Below are positions 62,200-64,000 of a stretch of 64,000 bases of DNA, piece after piece. Position numbers and translations under genes: made by a program. The stretch covers positions 13,826,001 through 13,890,000 of the forward strand of contig OZ176051.1 in NCBI GenBank assembly GCA_964247055.1, in the 5' to 3' direction. The number at the start of each line of letters is the position of its first letter. Within the stretch, counting starts at the first letter, position 1. The stretch is from Paragordius varius (taxonomy: Eukaryota; Nematomorpha). Under the pieces are notes generated by a model. The model was not told the DNA's origin, did no database searches, and saw nothing but the letters and a program-made list of their open reading frames with translations.

Positions 62200-62697
62200 T
62201 TAACACTTCGCAAATTGGGTATCTAAATACCCCAGAATTAATTTGAGTTAGGATTTTACAAAACTACTGAAGGAAACGGTCCCAATTTAAATTTATGCTT
62301 CTATCATAATAAAAATTATATAAATATGCTAAAATATCTTAATAAAATTTTGTTTTGGAAAAAAAGTTACATGTCTAACTACTTAGATGCCATTTTTATT
62401 TTATGAATTTTTGCAAAATATCTTCTTCATTTAATTTTAAGGGTAAAATTAAAGCTAATTTTTTTTTAAATTACATCTAACATTGATAATAAAAAAAAAC
62501 GGTTTATTTTGTATTATTTTTTTAATTTTACCTTTGCACACAAGTCACGTTGACTAAATTTTTACCTTTGGTTTTAGCTTAAAATAAGTAATATTAAGAT
62601 TTTTGAATAAATTTTTTTATATATTTCGGTTTATCAATGTTATATAAGTGCATATGATGGAAGGACTATAATGAATGTGTTGTATCCAAGTATTAAC
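62200..62697 (-). mobile_element. MITE family D, copy 6
   Basis: Starts with the inverted 'ttaacacttcg' end and 'gggtatctaaatacccc', ends 'tgttgtatccaagtatt'. The region between the second palindrome and the outer end is shortened. Confidence 0.65.
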
Positions 62698-62718
62698 ATT
62701 AAAGTGGGTTAATTATTA

Positions 62719-63005
62719 CAGTAAAAATTATTATTATACGGAAAAAACGTAAAAATATAAAGACAAATTTCATTATCAAAAGATAACCATACTTTTTCAT
62801 ACCTTAATATATCCTATTAAAATTATTGAATAACATTCCTAAAATATGTAATTGATTATGTTACTAGCATACAGCTCTATTTTATATACTTTGGATTAAA
62901 AAAGAATGACTTATATTTGAATTTTTTTAAAAAGTATGGTCTATGATAAATAAATATTTGTCTTTATATTTTTACGTTTTGTCCGTATAATTTCAATTTT
63001 TACTG
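62719..63005. mobile_element. MITE family A, copy 10
   Basis: CAGTAAAAATTATTATTATA after TA and ACTG before TA; arms of about 85 bp include 'gtaaaaatataaagacaaat' and its inverse. One of the best-kept copies. Confidence 0.8.
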
Positions 63006-64000
63006 TATTATATAATCTCATTCGTGATTTTCTTTAACTCTGACCTAAATAAATGTGCAAATAAAATGTATGTAGCAGATAACAGCGTCACACTTGACAA
63101 GGATTTTTATCGCGACACTGCTCAAAGCCCAATAACTTATATTACTAAAGCGTTAATATTTGATTAGGGCCAGTAAGTTATCGGTATTTCAGGTCTAATT
63201 GAATTGTAAATCCTTTCTTAGTCCTTATATATTATATGATGTTGAATTAGGTCCCAAGAAAGGGTGATGATTTAAATGAGTTTTGTTTTAGCTAGCTATA
63301 CATATATGTAAATGCGTATCATAGGCTTTGAAGATTAGAATATTGTAGTATCTCATCTAACCTTACTAATGATAACAATATAGTTAAAAATCCTAAGATT
63401 AGGTTCAGTTCTTTAACTTATTATTTTTACAAAAAAACGTAATCCATTGCCATTTAAAAACAATTTCAATAATCAATCAACCCACCATTATAATGAAAAA
63501 TATTGATTAAAGATATAAAAATTAAGATTTTATTGGAAACAAACTTTGGAGTGTTATTTGAAATTCCACATTAGTTAATATCAATTATAATTACACAAAA
63601 TGTGCTGAAATATGAATCGGTTACTCATTGAATGTTAAATCTTAACATACTTATTTATAAAAAAAAAATTATTTTTACAAACGTAACAAAAGACCTATCG
63701 ACATTACTGGTTATCATAACAGTTAATTCTCGCTAAAGAGCAATATAAAAGTGAAATATTCTATAATTAAAAAATTTATTAGAAACATTCTACATAAATT
63801 ATATTGATACATACAGGGAAAGATATAAGTAATAAGATGGAAAGTAATTGATTCTTGACTATGGAAGCATTGGTTGAGAACCGTGTAGGATATTCATGTA
63901 ATAAAAATAGATTGTTTATCATAAAAGTATCTTTATATATAAAATGAATTAAAAAATAGGATTCAATAAATTATATTATAGATCATTTATTTGAGTTATG

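Larger units (their letters stand above)
57705..64000. other. Right flank, no gene supported
   Basis: A/T-rich DNA with partial family D MITEs, one hAT MITE and one family A MITE, listed separately. 58.4-59.2 kb is diverged repeat sequence. 59.2-59.35 kb has an open stretch (FAKALSERALCLNVAMKL) with balanced composition but no recognised family. 61.3-61.95 kb has broken open frames (IDRVQWSDRLNDCAHDSEI) that may be a decayed coding remnant. 63.0-64.0 kb shows nothing I recognise. Confidence 0.4.

Noticed and set aside
1-64000. CRISPR array, prophage or bacterial operons
   Set aside because: Direct repeats seen are MITE subterminal repeats without regular spacers; genes have spliceosomal introns and there are no operon-like gene runs.

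Overview
This is a eukaryotic, almost certainly animal, window. It is very A+T-rich and carries five apparently intact, intron-containing housekeeping genes in a matrix of transposon remnants. From left to right they are: acylaminoacyl-peptidase (APEH, minus, 470-18950); a LanC-like protein (LANCL, plus, 19068-27236); translation elongation factor 2 (EEF2, minus, 28869-37346); the pre-60S assembly factor MRTO4 (plus, 52824 to about 53694); and a 14-3-3 protein (minus, 56641-57521). APEH and LANCL are divergent with only 117 bp between start codons. LANCL and EEF2 are convergent. I rebuilt each gene exon by exon by matching translations to remembered family sequences and requiring GT-AG junctions and consistent phase. 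The totals are 804, 440, 847, at least 190, and 247 codons.

The most striking signal is intron size. Eleven introns of only 21-32 nt occur in all five genes: 5 in MRTO4, 2 in 14-3-3, 2 in LANCL, 1 in APEH and 1 in EEF2. Each starts GT, ends AG and has an A/T-rich body. Reading through most of them gives a stop or the wrong frame, while removing them restores conserved protein sequence. The other introns run from 86 nt to about 6.1 kb, and most of the large ones hold transposons. Among animals, the dicyemid mesozoans are the group I know of with introns in this size range, so a dicyemid or similar lineage is a reasonable but unproven guess.

The rest is mobile DNA. There are several MITE families: a palindromic CAGT-ended TA family (about ten copies), two families with 20-21 bp subterminal tandem repeats, a short CAGTGGCG family, an ACACTT/GGGGTA palindrome family and hAT MITEs with clear 8-bp duplications. 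There are five non-autonomous Helitron-like elements (TC...CTAG, A/T flanks, two 3' hairpins), some with an internal repeat of about 310 bp. Penelope-like retroelements (an inverted pair at 2.9-7.4 kb and a copy at 23.1-24.5 kb) and a LINE fragment complete the set. Several are nested: Helitron and LINE in Penelope, Penelope in MITE.

Large stretches (37.4-52.8 kb and 57.7-64 kb) contain no gene I can support, only diverged repeats. I found no tRNA, rRNA or CRISPR. Possible regulatory sites are the shared APEH/LANCL promoter with a 12-bp inverted repeat, and a full CRE beside an RFX X-box-like palindrome upstream of 14-3-3. All product names come from reading protein motifs; no database search was run.
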